Made by a program: the position numbers and the translations under genes. Below are positions 34,101 through 42,115 of a DNA stretch of 53,504 bases, piece after piece; within the stretch, counting starts at the first letter, position 1; each line of letters starts with the position of its first letter. The notes beneath the pieces are model-generated. The model saw nothing but the letters and a program-made list of their open reading frames with translations, had not been told where the DNA came from and did no database searches. The stretch covers positions 1 through 53,504 of the forward strand of contig JAAZAN010000163.1 of NCBI GenBank assembly GCA_012514315.1. The letters run 5' to 3'. The DNA comes from Chloroflexota bacterium. Its GTDB lineage: Bacteria; Chloroflexota; Anaerolineae; B4-G1.

Positions 34101-34605
34101 TTGCCCATAGCGCTACCGGGATATCGTGCCGGATGTAGCGAGAGTAGTAGGCGATCGCAGGCGAGATCAGGAGCAGGAACGTCGTCGCCAGCGCACCTGA
34201 ACGGCCAAGCCAGCGACGTAGCAGATAGGGGAATGCGACGAGTGCGACACCCATGAGCGCGACCGGTACGCGTGCCGAGAAATCGTTGTCGCCGAACAGG
34301 AAGTAAGAGAGCGCTGTCGCGTGAAAAAGATAGGGTCCGTGCATCAACGGGTCGTGCGCAAACCCTCTTCCCGTGTACAGGTTCCAGGAATACCGCGTAT
34401 GAATACTCTCATCGTGACTCTGAACCCGATCCCCCAACCCGTACAGCCGCGTGATAAGCGCCGTGACGATCAGGAGGACGTAGAGCGTCTTCTCCCAGTC
34501 CCACCCAGCGACAAACAGAGGTCGATCCAGGAGTGTTTCGAGAGAATCTATCGGCCGAGCATCGGCCTCGTTGTATGAGTTGGCGCTCGATGTAGAATTC
34601 AGCAT
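31174..34605 (-). CDS. Agl23/TIGR03663-type membrane glycosyltransferase-like protein fused to NHL repeats
   Basis: A 1143-residue GT-C-type protein. The N-terminal ~850 residues carry about a dozen or more membrane helices and the dolichyl-phosphate mannosyltransferase-like first loop with the acidic DESIHTRY motif. TIGR03663/Agl23 proteins are linked to lipid-linked glycan handling in protein or envelope glycosylation. The C-terminal ~275 residues form six NHL-type repeats (VADSGNHRIAKF, VADTWNHRIQKL, VTDTGNKRVLVF, VADTWNARVQVF and two weaker ones), probably a six-bladed propeller outside the membrane. GAGGAG precedes the ATG at 34605; an upstream in-frame ATG has no site. A terminator follows. 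The sugar donor and acceptor are unknown. Confidence 0.85.
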   Translation of the reverse strand: MLNSTSSANSYNEADARPIDSLETLLDRPLFVAGWDWEKTLYVLLIVTALITRLYGLGDRVQSHDESIHTRYSWNLYTGRGFAHDPLMHGPYLFHATALSYFLFGDNDFSARVPVALMGVALVAFPYLLRRWLGRSGALATTFLLLISPAIAYYSRYIRHDIPVALWAMIVWSSIFAYLHDGRSRWLYTMAAGVSLMFATKEVAFIYSAIFGVFLVVLFLNQVLSRRWPVASLNVAFLVLLGVAAAGLGLVALGVVRQQEGAGLASWAIAGGAVAGVAAVAATVVLLYALGAELRSYRSFDLIVVLATLCLPFLSPALVSLMGLDPIDYQPPTIYTTAIVTAGVVAVSAMIGLFWSLRRWSIAAAIHYAIFLVLFTTFFTNGFGIASGLVGSLGYWLKQHEVQRGNQPQYYYVVMVSFYEFLPWLLATLAPVFIGVRALMRRRNHGDRMSVDQGDTRERGATGDRAQGRPVRATREMHPGSDPAVSERTFVPFLLWWTALAWLAYSIAGERMPWLIVHITLPMIVLSGWLVGRLVDAVDWGQIVRQRAWILALVFPPLLMAIAALGRAVAARPFSGYELTQLNATGKLLGAVAGIVLFGGTVMVLAERCSWRLALPVLGSVLLLIPVALTVRTAWRFCYVTYDYATEFLVYAHAAPAVNRVIDQITEISQRTLDSPTAIEVAYGADGSTLWYWQLRNFPNARYYGEQPSREQMDVPVVIAGRDQWNVVAPYMDDNYVMNTYTYIWWPMEDYRNLTWGKAAKILTDADVRAAMWDIWYNRDYARYDALTQTRHTVDQWPLRSDFQFYVRRDVAARVWELSSDGLNELSPSSEASVPDPYELGWQDMAARLVIGSEGAAEGQLQAPRGVTVDAEGNIYVADSGNHRIAKFASDGAFLAAWGTYSMVEDEVSGVVGFNEPWGIALDAEGNLYVADTWNHRIQKLDAEGRFVTSWGRFGQQSVVDAHGEYEFFGPRGIAIGDDGSIYVTDTGNKRVLVFGPQGEFQREWGGGGVLDGYLDEPVGIAIGPDGLVYVADTWNARVQVFDAQGDFVRQWPLEGLEELTIEDKPHIAVDSRGYVYVTDPSEYRVLVFDSFGEFVMAFGQYGFDDRSFAYPTGVAIGQADEIYVTDARSGRVLIYDPLFVER

Positions 34606-34683
34606 AGATTCGGACTCCTCAGGATTCGATAACAACTGTCGCGCTCATCGCGCGGGGCGAAACTCATCTGCGATCTGTCTGCT

Positions 34684-35271
34684 TCATCCGACGCGCGTGA
34701 GAACAGGCTCTCCGGGCGGCGTCGGCCGAGGAACGAGAACCGGCGTCGCCACCTCATCCCAAGAGACCAGCGATCTGCCGGCTGCTAACCAGCCATCGGC
34801 GGTCGGTCCAAGCAACGACACGGCTCCCGAGGTAGCCGGTCCTCCCTCGGACGATCCCAGTACGACGGCGCTTTCGGCGACTGGCGCCAGCAGAACAACG
34901 ACGCCGCTCGGGCCGGAACGATCGCCAGCGTACTGCGACTCCGCAGGCATCGACGACAATAGCATACTGCAGTAGACCATCAGCAACCCGACCAGAAGCG
35001 CGAGACATCGCTCACCAACCAGACGTCGCCTTCGGTTGCGAAGACGAATCGCCACATCTGCCCAGTTGGAGCGCGGCGTCGCCGCCTCATCAACAGCCGC
35101 CACGAGTTCCGCCCCCAACCGCTGATGCATCCAACCGTCGCCGGACTTCGCCCGAACCCGGCTCCCAGCATGGTCGGGCCGACTCACAGATTCTTTTGCG
35201 CGGCTCTCCCGGCCAGCCAAGGCTGGGCCCGCGCCCGCGGTCCCATCGATGTGCGTCCACGTGTCCATCAT
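34684..35271 (-). CDS. Putative membrane partner (anti-sigma-like) of the ECF sigma factor
   Basis: About 195 residues with one membrane helix near residues 95-115 (CLALLVGLLMVYCSM), a ~90-residue basic N-terminal cytosolic part with RLGAELVAAVDEAA and RLRNRRRRL, and an ~80-residue Gly/Ser/Ala/Val-rich exocytoplasmic tail. It begins 4 bases after the sigma-factor stop, which indicates a coupled pair and suggests an anti-sigma role. The usual zinc anti-sigma motif (HxxxCxxC) is absent, so the sequence alone does not confirm this. An upstream TTG overlapping the sigma gene is a less likely start. Confidence 0.55.
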   Translation of the reverse strand: MMDTWTHIDGTAGAGPALAGRESRAKESVSRPDHAGSRVRAKSGDGWMHQRLGAELVAAVDEAATPRSNWADVAIRLRNRRRRLVGERCLALLVGLLMVYCSMLLSSMPAESQYAGDRSGPSGVVVLLAPVAESAVVLGSSEGGPATSGAVSLLGPTADGWLAAGRSLVSWDEVATPVLVPRPTPPGEPVLTRVG

Positions 35272-35275
35272 ACTA

Positions 35276-35908
35276 CTACTCAGCCCCAACCAGCCCAGTC
35301 AACGCTCGCGCCGGTACAACACCCACGCCGCGATCCGAGAGCAACCTCCGCAACTGCACCTTGCCGTGGGCCACACGGGAGCGAGCCGCTTCCGCTGTGC
35401 AATCCAGTGACTCACCGATCTCGGCATACGAGAGCCCTTCGTAGAAGCGCAGGATCAGCGCGTCCCGGGCCCCTGGGCTCACCTCGCGCAGGGCCTGCCA
35501 GATCAGGCGCCTGGTATCCCGCTTCTCAGCCACCGCTGCTGGGTCATCACCCGCGCCAGAAGACGCTGCTAGTCTGGCGCCACCCTCAAGAAGGTCAAGC
35601 GATACCAACGCGAACTGGCGACGTCGGCGCAGATTGCGGCATCGGCTAACCAGGATCACGCGCAGCCAGGCCCAGAAGGTCCCTCGGGTGGCGCTGTATC
35701 GGGAGATGTTAGCCAGGGCATACACAAACGCATCCTGTACGATCTCCTCGGCATCGCCACTGTCCTGCAGCAGCAGATAGGCGAGTCTGAAAGCCCTGGT
35801 ATGATACCGCTCGTAGAGCATACGCTGAGCCGGCCCCTGGCCGGCTGCGGCGCGCTCGATAAGAGCGGGTTCATCGTATTCGGTCGGTGTCACCTCTCCG
35901 GTCATCAT
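35276..35908 (-). CDS. ECF-type sigma-70 factor
   Basis: A 210-residue extracytoplasmic-function sigma factor. Region 2 is seen in YERYHTRAFRLAYLLLQDSG and DAEEIVQDAFVYAL with the following WAWLRVILVSRCRNLRRRR. Region 4 appears as ARDALILRFYEGLSYAEIGE and the helix-turn-helix AEAARSRVAHGKVQLRRLL. It directs RNA polymerase to a small regulon, probably on an envelope signal given the adjacent membrane partner and glycan genes. The start is uncertain: ATG 35908, ATG 35905 or GTG 35920. None has a good Shine-Dalgarno sequence, and a TATTAT box 3-6 bases upstream of the ATGs could make it leaderless. Confidence 0.9.
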   Translation of the reverse strand: MMTGEVTPTEYDEPALIERAAAGQGPAQRMLYERYHTRAFRLAYLLLQDSGDAEEIVQDAFVYALANISRYSATRGTFWAWLRVILVSRCRNLRRRRQFALVSLDLLEGGARLAASSGAGDDPAAVAEKRDTRRLIWQALREVSPGARDALILRFYEGLSYAEIGESLDCTAEAARSRVAHGKVQLRRLLSDRGVGVVPARALTGLVGAE

Positions 35909-35943
35909 GAGATAATACACATCTCATCTCAATTCCGTGAGAT
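35908..35943. repeat. Four-copy TGAGAT element over the sigma-factor promoter
   Basis: TGAGAT occurs at 35908-35913 and 35938-35943 on the plus strand, and as ATCTCA at 35921-35926 and 35926-35931. The outer and inner copies form two inverted repeats. The right-hand one is an 8-base perfect dyad, TCATCTCA/TGAGATGA, with a 6-base spacer. It covers the likely -10/-35 region of the sigma-factor gene, so it is a candidate operator. Confidence 0.5.
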
Positions 35944-35967
35944 GAAATCGGAAAGACACCGCACGTC

Positions 35968-36714
35968 TCATCGGGCGCACGCCAACCATCCCGGCAGATG
36001 ATCCAGAAGATGCCGCATCACCCGGTGCGTCGCTGCGTGGTAGACCGCGATGCCACCGCCTTCTGCGTACGCCTCTCCGCCAGTGCTGCCCACCAAATCG
36101 GTCACACCTCGCAGGATGAGACACGGCGTACGATTGCGCCATGCGACATGTGCGATGGCCCCGGATTCCCAGTCACCTGCAACTGCCCCGAAACGCGCTG
36201 CGAGCCACGGAATGTCCTCAGCACGTAGGTCGCGATCGGCCGATACCAGCAACCCTCTCACCACGGGGTGAGGATATGGCTCGTGGAGCCAGCTCAGATC
36301 CAGCGCTGTCGCGTAGTGTTCCAGTGCGTCATCGTAGTCGCTCATCTGCTCAATGATATCGTACACGAGTGTTCGGTCGACCAGCATGACCGTTCCGCGC
36401 TCAACCTCGCCTTCAAACCCACCACAGGTGCCTAGATTCACCATGAGACTACCATCACCGCCAGAAGCGAGCCAATGGTCAATCACATACTGTGCCGACG
36501 CCGCCGCCGCGATCTTTCCCCAGCCTCCCTGAAAGAAGAGCACAGTCTCCTGCCGGGAGCCTACATCGAGAGAGACGACGAAGTACTCGCCCCACGGCGA
36601 GACGCTGACCACACGATGGGGGAAGTAAGCGCGCACCTCGCGCCACTCAGCATTCGCCGAGATCAAGACGACAGTCCCTGGCGTCGGTGTCTCGACTGGT
36701 CGGTGCTTGGACAT
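35968..36714 (-). CDS. Nucleoside phosphorylase-fold nucleosidase (MTA/SAH nucleosidase-like)
   Basis: A 248-residue PNP/UDP-fold protein. Seen are NLGTCGGF (the phosphate-site loop that reads NIGTAGG in MTA/SAH nucleosidases), GDWESGAIAHVAWRN with the ribose-binding Glu, and LRGVTDLVGS with the catalytic Asp. Such enzymes split 5'-methylthioadenosine or S-adenosylhomocysteine to adenine and the thio-ribose. Relatives acting on other nucleosides cannot be excluded. The ATG at 36714 lies 7 bases after a CATAAT box, so the mRNA may be leaderless; the upstream frame extension is not supported. The gene removes by-products of SAM-dependent methylation but is not in the methyltransferase-like loci. 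Confidence 0.82.
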   Translation of the reverse strand: MSKHRPVETPTPGTVVLISANAEWREVRAYFPHRVVSVSPWGEYFVVSLDVGSRQETVLFFQGGWGKIAAAASAQYVIDHWLASGGDGSLMVNLGTCGGFEGEVERGTVMLVDRTLVYDIIEQMSDYDDALEHYATALDLSWLHEPYPHPVVRGLLVSADRDLRAEDIPWLAARFGAVAGDWESGAIAHVAWRNRTPCLILRGVTDLVGSTGGEAYAEGGGIAVYHAATHRVMRHLLDHLPGWLACAR

Positions 36715-36721
36715 AGGGGCG

Positions 36722-36750
36722 ATTATGCCCTGATCCGGTCGATTAGGCAA
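36722..36750 (-). promoter_or_regulatory. Promoter giving a probably leaderless nucleosidase mRNA
   Basis: On the minus strand TTGCCT (36745-36750), a 17-base spacer and CATAAT (36722-36727), then CGCCCCT and the ATG. Initiation at the usual distance falls on the start codon itself. Confidence 0.55.
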
Positions 36751-36810
36751 GCATGGAACGTGCCTAGACGCAGGCCAGCGCACGCCGCCCGCGATCCAGC
36801 CGCACAGCGA

Positions 36811-39800
36811 CTATTGACAGCACAGTGCATCAGACAGCAAGACGCTGTCGAGGTCGGCGTGCCCAGATACTGGCAACCGTTCGCCTGTCACCCGGTCATA
36901 CATCCCGATACGAAGAGCGTAGCATCCGTCTGTACACCCCGCGGGCGGCTCCAGAAGATGGATGCTGGGTACGATCTCGCCGGGCAGCCAACCAGTCGTC
37001 GGCCGAACCCCGTCACCTGGAACCACATCACTCTGCGCCACCGTCCGGCCATTCGCATCTACCACGTGAACGAAGACAGTATAGGATCGCGCCATCTCGG
37101 CCTCCGCTCGCCAGAACAGCTTGAGCTCAACCGGTTCTCCTGAGGCACTGGGCTGCGAGTCGATGTCGTAGCCGAGGAGCGCGACGGCGTTCCCAATGAC
37201 ACGATCGAGTGGATGCTGCATCGAGGGCACGCGGTAGTCCCGGCACGGTGCGCGGACAGTCACGTGCAGGACGGGGTGACACGCCGCACCGGCGGCATCT
37301 GAGACGCCGACCGTGGCAACACACAGAGCGTAGCAACCGGAAGGCGTGCGTGCAGGAACCCGAAAAGCTCGCGCATCCCGCACTACATCGCCAGGGCGCC
37401 ACGCAGAGGTCGGATAGCTCGCCTGGCCTGGCGCGAAGACCTCTTGAGCAAGCGCTGTCCCATCCGCTTCCAGCAGACGTAACTCCACCTGCCAATCCTC
37501 CGCCATCGTGCCAGCCGCCTGCCAGTAGAGAGTCAAGTTGAGCGTCCCCCCGGCATCCACCTCCCCAGAGGGCGCATCGATGCCCAGCAGAGCCATGCCC
37601 ACCCCCAGGTCCGCTGCCAGGAGCCGGGCGGGTTCCCAACCATCAGGCCGCAGCGAGGGCGTGGAGTCCGACACGGTGACCAGGGAAAGCTCGTAGCTCC
37701 TTCCGAGCGGCTCACCGTCTGGCCTCGTGGTGTCCAGAACGGCCCCGGTTGAGGGATCGACAACCGCCACGCGGAGGCTGTACTCGCCTGGCGGCGTTCC
37801 AGGCCACAGCAGCAGGGATTGCTGCTGACGGGCATACTGGTCAGGGGACCACAGACTAGTCTGCTGACCCGAGCTGGCCTCAGCGTAGGGGCGTCCGAGG
37901 CCATCGATCAGCGTGAACACCAGAGCGTAGTCCTGATTCACGGGTTGCTGCACCCGCCAGTAGGTCGTCAGATCGATGACACCAGAGCGACTCTCAAGCG
38001 ATTCCCCATCGCCTGGACTGAGGCCCAGGAGCAGGACCTGGTCGCTGAAACTCACGGACAACGGGACCTCCACACCGACCAGATGGCCTCTCTCCAGTCC
38101 TGATCTTCGAAACACCGTATCCTTCCGATCGATCACGGTCAGCTTGAGCGCCAACATGGCCACAGCCAGCATAACCAGCGCCCCGTAGACTGCGATTCGA
38201 TCATCCGGCGTGTGCTCCCCGGACACGAGCGCAGACTCCGGAACTGGCTGGCGCCTCATCAGGAGAAACAACAGCACGGCGAGACTGGCAGATGAGAGGA
38301 GGCTCGAGACGATCCTGACGGGTGTTGATTCGAAAGACACCGTGATAGTCCGATGTCCTGACGGAACATCGAAGCTCAACAAGCCGTCCGGTTCTGTCGG
38401 CGCAGTCGCAACACGCCGGCCGTCAATTCGCACATTCCAGCCAGGAAAGCCAAACACCAGATACCGGGCACGAAACGCCGCCGGCGTCTCCACAACGATG
38501 CGAGCCTGGTTCGGACCGTAGAGCTCCTCGTGGATGGTGGCTCCCTCTGGCAATGCTTCACGGTCAAACCGGTAGACCACCGCACCTGACACCAGCGCGT
38601 CCTCCAGAGGCGATGCATCAGGCACTCGCTCAACGCCGACAGGGAAGTAGGAACCCTCCGGGTCGATACCAACCAGGCCCGTGGAACGCTCGTATTCGAA
38701 AACACCCGCCAACGTATCGGGCGGCGTTTCGCAGAAGCCATATATGGGAACCATATCTGGCATCGCGGTCAGGATCAGAGCGCCCGTGACAAGACAGCCC
38801 CAGATTCGCAACGCCCAACGGTTGCCAAGGCGGGGCCGCCTCTCGCGCGTTCGCGAGCCAAAGCGCAGCAACGACAAGTCCACACTGGCGCCAGCAAGCA
38901 ACGCAACCGGCAGCACCGCGCGCCCGATCAGTCGCCAGGGGAACTGCACGAAGGCGATCAGCGGAAGGCGATCCCACAACCACTGCGAGGACGCGGTGCT
39001 CATCCAGACCATCGCGACTGTCGCAACGCCCAGGAATACCGCCATAAGACGTCGTGGTCGCGCAGTTTCCCTAACCAGCGATAGAACAAGTCCAATTGCG
39101 CCAACGATCATCTGCACCAGACCGAGATACACACGCAGAGCAGGGTTCATCAAGGACAGATCTCTCGTCTCGGGTAGCGCGAACGCCTCGGCCAGTGTGA
39201 GGAAGTTGTTTCGATAGTCGTTATTGGCTGAGGAGATGCTCCGATCCAGGTGTACCGCCCCCCTCTCCAGCAGGGCAGGGACCCAGAAGAAGGCCGTCAT
39301 CCCCAGGGACAGCGCCAGCGCCGCACCGGTCACCGCCCAGTGTCTCCGTGCGCGCCTATCCGCACACAGGACACCGATGAACGCCAGCAGGAACGGGGTG
39401 AAGAGTAGACTGGAAATGTTGTGTGTCAGGTAGAGCAAGCCGAGGCTCACCACGCTGAGAGCGACCCACTGACGACGGCCCGTGAAAGCTAACCGCCGGA
39501 ATGCCCAAAGAACAAACGGCATCAGCGCCAGAGCCACGGACTCCGGCGCATTGCCCCGAACCAATGCATCCAGGAACTGATAGGGAGCGTAGACGTAGGC
39601 CACCGCCGCGACCAGCCCGGGCAGGCGCCCGAACAGGTCCCGCCCCAGCAGGTACGCGCCGATCCCGGCGCCGACCAAACTGATGATATAGACCGCGTTG
39701 AGCGCGACCGGGAGTGAGAGACCCAGGACATAGAGGGCGAGCGTCAGGTAATATGAGACAGGCTCCCGATAGTTGAAGAAAGGATATCCGTACCCGAAGG

Positions 39801-40005
39801 CCAGCTCCGGCGTATAGCGCGTGAAGACCAGACCGTTGTCGAGGCTGTGACGCATCGCGACGACTCGGAAGAAGTGAAGCAGACCGTCGTGTGTGCACGG
39901 CGCACGCTCATTCACCAGCGGCGTGACGGCGATCGAACACAGCAGCACAACGACCAGCAGATCGAGCCACAGGCCCGATTTCTCGGCGGGCCGGGTGATG
40001 GGCAT
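36811..40005 (-). CDS. PTPS-related GT-C-like membrane protein with three C-terminal beta-sandwich repeats
   Basis: A 1064-residue protein. The first ~400 residues hold about ten membrane helices, with the acidic loop THDGLLHFFRV after the first helix and GYGYPFFNYREP, features of the 6-pyruvoyl-tetrahydropterin-synthase-related membrane domain and of GT-C enzymes. A long exocytoplasmic region follows, then another helix pair around residue 590-650. The last ~400 residues contain three tandem repeats of a beta-sandwich with the pattern TTYWRV / LTLYWQA / LKLFWRA. ACGGAGAG before the ATG at 40005 decides the start. The protein likely transfers or handles a lipid-linked sugar; no direct evidence of substrate. 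Confidence 0.8.
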   Translation of the reverse strand: MPITRPAEKSGLWLDLLVVVLLCSIAVTPLVNERAPCTHDGLLHFFRVVAMRHSLDNGLVFTRYTPELAFGYGYPFFNYREPVSYYLTLALYVLGLSLPVALNAVYIISLVGAGIGAYLLGRDLFGRLPGLVAAVAYVYAPYQFLDALVRGNAPESVALALMPFVLWAFRRLAFTGRRQWVALSVVSLGLLYLTHNISSLLFTPFLLAFIGVLCADRRARRHWAVTGAALALSLGMTAFFWVPALLERGAVHLDRSISSANNDYRNNFLTLAEAFALPETRDLSLMNPALRVYLGLVQMIVGAIGLVLSLVRETARPRRLMAVFLGVATVAMVWMSTASSQWLWDRLPLIAFVQFPWRLIGRAVLPVALLAGASVDLSLLRFGSRTRERRPRLGNRWALRIWGCLVTGALILTAMPDMVPIYGFCETPPDTLAGVFEYERSTGLVGIDPEGSYFPVGVERVPDASPLEDALVSGAVVYRFDREALPEGATIHEELYGPNQARIVVETPAAFRARYLVFGFPGWNVRIDGRRVATAPTEPDGLLSFDVPSGHRTITVSFESTPVRIVSSLLSSASLAVLLFLLMRRQPVPESALVSGEHTPDDRIAVYGALVMLAVAMLALKLTVIDRKDTVFRRSGLERGHLVGVEVPLSVSFSDQVLLLGLSPGDGESLESRSGVIDLTTYWRVQQPVNQDYALVFTLIDGLGRPYAEASSGQQTSLWSPDQYARQQQSLLLWPGTPPGEYSLRVAVVDPSTGAVLDTTRPDGEPLGRSYELSLVTVSDSTPSLRPDGWEPARLLAADLGVGMALLGIDAPSGEVDAGGTLNLTLYWQAAGTMAEDWQVELRLLEADGTALAQEVFAPGQASYPTSAWRPGDVVRDARAFRVPARTPSGCYALCVATVGVSDAAGAACHPVLHVTVRAPCRDYRVPSMQHPLDRVIGNAVALLGYDIDSQPSASGEPVELKLFWRAEAEMARSYTVFVHVVDANGRTVAQSDVVPGDGVRPTTGWLPGEIVPSIHLLEPPAGCTDGCYALRIGMYDRVTGERLPVSGHADLDSVLLSDALCCQ

Positions 40006-40139
40006 CTGGGTACTCTCCGTAGCTCTCTTGATCCGGTGATGCGACGCTGCAGCCGTAGGTCTCCCCTCCTGTGAAACCCGGCGGCGTGAGGCTGTCGGCG
40101 CCAACAGCCTGGCGTCCACATCACCCAGACTAGTCCACT

Positions 40140-40168
40140 ATGGTACCACCGGATAGACACCTTGCCAA
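40140..40168 (-). promoter_or_regulatory. Promoter candidate for the PTPS-related gene
   Basis: On the minus strand TTGGCA (40163-40168), a 17-base spacer and TACCAT (40140-40145), matching the consensus 5/6 and 4/6. The implied leader is about 125 bases. Confidence 0.4.
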
Positions 40169-40198
40169 AGCGTGACGTGCAGCCACAGGCGAATCGTG

Positions 40199-40204
40199 TA
40201 TAAT
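40199..40204 (+). promoter_or_regulatory. TATAAT box upstream of the DUF2079 gene
   Basis: A perfect -10 hexamer 80 bases before the TTG start of the DUF2079 gene, but with no good -35 partner at 16-18 bases. Promoter assignment is tentative. Confidence 0.35.
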
Positions 40205-40283
40205 CGACACACTATCCGGCGAAGGCCTCCTGGTCGCACAGGGACCACGCACAATAGTAGACCGTTCAGACAAGGCAGAACCC

Positions 40284-42017
40284 TTGAGATCTAAGAACCC
40301 GCCTACCCTTTCGCCCCGCCCAGCGGGCCTCGTCGCGCTGATCTTTGGTATAGTATGTCTTGTCGGGTCTGGCCTCGCCCGTGCCGGTCGGCTTGAGGGA
40401 ATGTTCCCCTGGCAGATTGTGAAACTACGCTGGCTGCTGGCGGCGAGCGCGGTATGGCTCATTGTTGTGGGCCTGGTGGCTTTGCGCTCGGCCCAACTCG
40501 AGCGGGGAGCACGACCAGGCTGGCAGCGGCGCAGTTCACGGTCTGTTGCCGGCCTCCAATGGGCCAGTACGGTCCTCGTGGGCCTCATCATCTGCCAGGT
40601 GGGAGCCTACGGCTGGCTGTCCATAGCGAGGCACGCCCGATTCAATTCGACCGGTTACGACCTGGCCATCAAGGAACAGGTGATCTGGAACACAGCGCAC
40701 GGCCGCCTCTTCCGAAGCTCATTCGAGGTGACCAACTACTTCGCCGATCACTTCCAGCCGGTGCTGGCCATCCTTGCTCCGCTGCATCTTCTATTCCCGA
40801 CGCCTGTGCTATTGCTCGTGATCCAGACAATCACCATCGCCATCGGCGCGATGCCACTCTACCGCATCGGCCAGCGGCGCCTAGGGAATGACACGATCTC
40901 GCTGCTCGTCGCTGCAGCCTACCTACTGTATCCGTCCATCGGATTCATCAATCGGTTCGACTTCCATCCCGAGGCATTGGCCATTCCGGCCTTCCTGTTC
41001 GCGTTCGACGCGCTTGAGCGCGGCGATGCCCGGGCGGCCTCCCTCTGGCTCTTGGCCCCGCTGCTCAGCAAGGAGAACATGGGGCTGAGCGTCGCAGCGT
41101 TCGGAGTGTACGCCGCGATTCGGCTGCGCCGTGCACGGTTTGGCTGGTCGTGGGCCGTCGTTGGCGTCACAGTCTCGTTGGCCACCACGCTCTGGCTGAT
41201 CCCCACGCTGCGCCTGGCTCCATCCGACACACTCTCACGCTACGCGTGGCTCGGTGATGCCCCCCACGACATGCTGAGGACGCTGCTCACTGACCCGATG
41301 ACTGTCGCGCGCCGCCTGGCTGAACCCAACCGCGCCCTCTACATAGTCCAGCTCCTTGTGCCCACAGGCTTCCTGGCTGTGCTGGGACTTCCTGAACTGC
41401 TGATGTCCGCGCCTGGGTTGATCATCAACCTTCTGGCCGACCACTACTACCAGCCGACGATCTACTGTCAGTACACGACCCCCATTGTCCCCTTCGTCTT
41501 CATCGCGACGGCGACCGGACTCGGAAGACTGCGACACGCTCTGGACGCTCTGGGAAACAGCGTCCGTCTCAGGGCCATTGCCGGCGGTATGCTGCCGCTG
41601 GTCCTGATCGCGATCGCGATCGACAACCCGTTCACCGAGCGGAACCAGTTGCCGGACCCCCTGTCGCGCCTACCAAATGAGTCGTGTGTTCAGCAGGCTC
41701 TGCCGCAGGTGCCCGAAGGTTCGAGCGTCGTGACGACGAATGCGTACGCCCCACATCTGGCGCGTCGTGAGGAGCTCGAAGTCCTTGGAATCCCCTCCTC
41801 GCACGAACCCAGCACGTCGCCCGACGTTGTGTTCATCAACCTCTATGATCAGCGGTATGCGCTGTGCGATGACTACTATGAGTACCTGATGCGCCTCGAC
41901 ATCAGCCACTACGGCATCATCTTCAGAGATTGCGGCGTAGTCATCATCCAGCGCAACGGGGGATCGAACGATGCCCTGCGCGAGTTCCTATCAGAATGGA
42001 ACAACTGCGCGGGATAG
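40284..42017 (+). CDS. DUF2079 membrane protein
   Basis: A 577-residue multi-pass protein with about ten membrane helices. The region GYDLAIKEQVIWNTAHGRLFRSS and DHFQPVLAILAPLHLLFP after the third helix is the DUF2079 hallmark, with an acidic D-x-A-I-x-E-Q loop analogous to the catalytic loop of GT-C glycosyltransferases. A hydrophilic ~120-residue C-terminal domain follows. The start is a TTG at 40284, the best available in this frame. It is transcribed away from the PTPS-related gene, so two GT-C-like envelope genes share a divergent promoter region. Its stop is followed by a strong terminator. Biochemical role unproven. Confidence 0.85.
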   Translation: MRSKNPPTLSPRPAGLVALIFGIVCLVGSGLARAGRLEGMFPWQIVKLRWLLAASAVWLIVVGLVALRSAQLERGARPGWQRRSSRSVAGLQWASTVLVGLIICQVGAYGWLSIARHARFNSTGYDLAIKEQVIWNTAHGRLFRSSFEVTNYFADHFQPVLAILAPLHLLFPTPVLLLVIQTITIAIGAMPLYRIGQRRLGNDTISLLVAAAYLLYPSIGFINRFDFHPEALAIPAFLFAFDALERGDARAASLWLLAPLLSKENMGLSVAAFGVYAAIRLRRARFGWSWAVVGVTVSLATTLWLIPTLRLAPSDTLSRYAWLGDAPHDMLRTLLTDPMTVARRLAEPNRALYIVQLLVPTGFLAVLGLPELLMSAPGLIINLLADHYYQPTIYCQYTTPIVPFVFIATATGLGRLRHALDALGNSVRLRAIAGGMLPLVLIAIAIDNPFTERNQLPDPLSRLPNESCVQQALPQVPEGSSVVTTNAYAPHLARREELEVLGIPSSHEPSTSPDVVFINLYDQRYALCDDYYEYLMRLDISHYGIIFRDCGVVIIQRNGGSNDALREFLSEWNNCAG

Positions 42018-42053
42018 CCAGTGTGCCCCAGGCACGCACCAGTCAACAACGCG

Positions 42054-42080
42054 ACCGCCCGGCTATCCTAGCCGGGCGGT
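42054..42080. terminator. Bidirectional intrinsic terminator between convergent genes
   Basis: ACCGCCCGGCTA (42054-42065) pairs perfectly with TAGCCGGGCGGT (42069-42080) around a TCC loop. TGTTCCTTC follows on the plus strand, and CGCGTTGTTGA on the minus strand. It ends both the DUF2079 gene and Locus B. Confidence 0.88.
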
Positions 42081-42115
42081 TGTTCCTTCAACGGCTCTTG
42101 AGCCAACTCTTCAGG

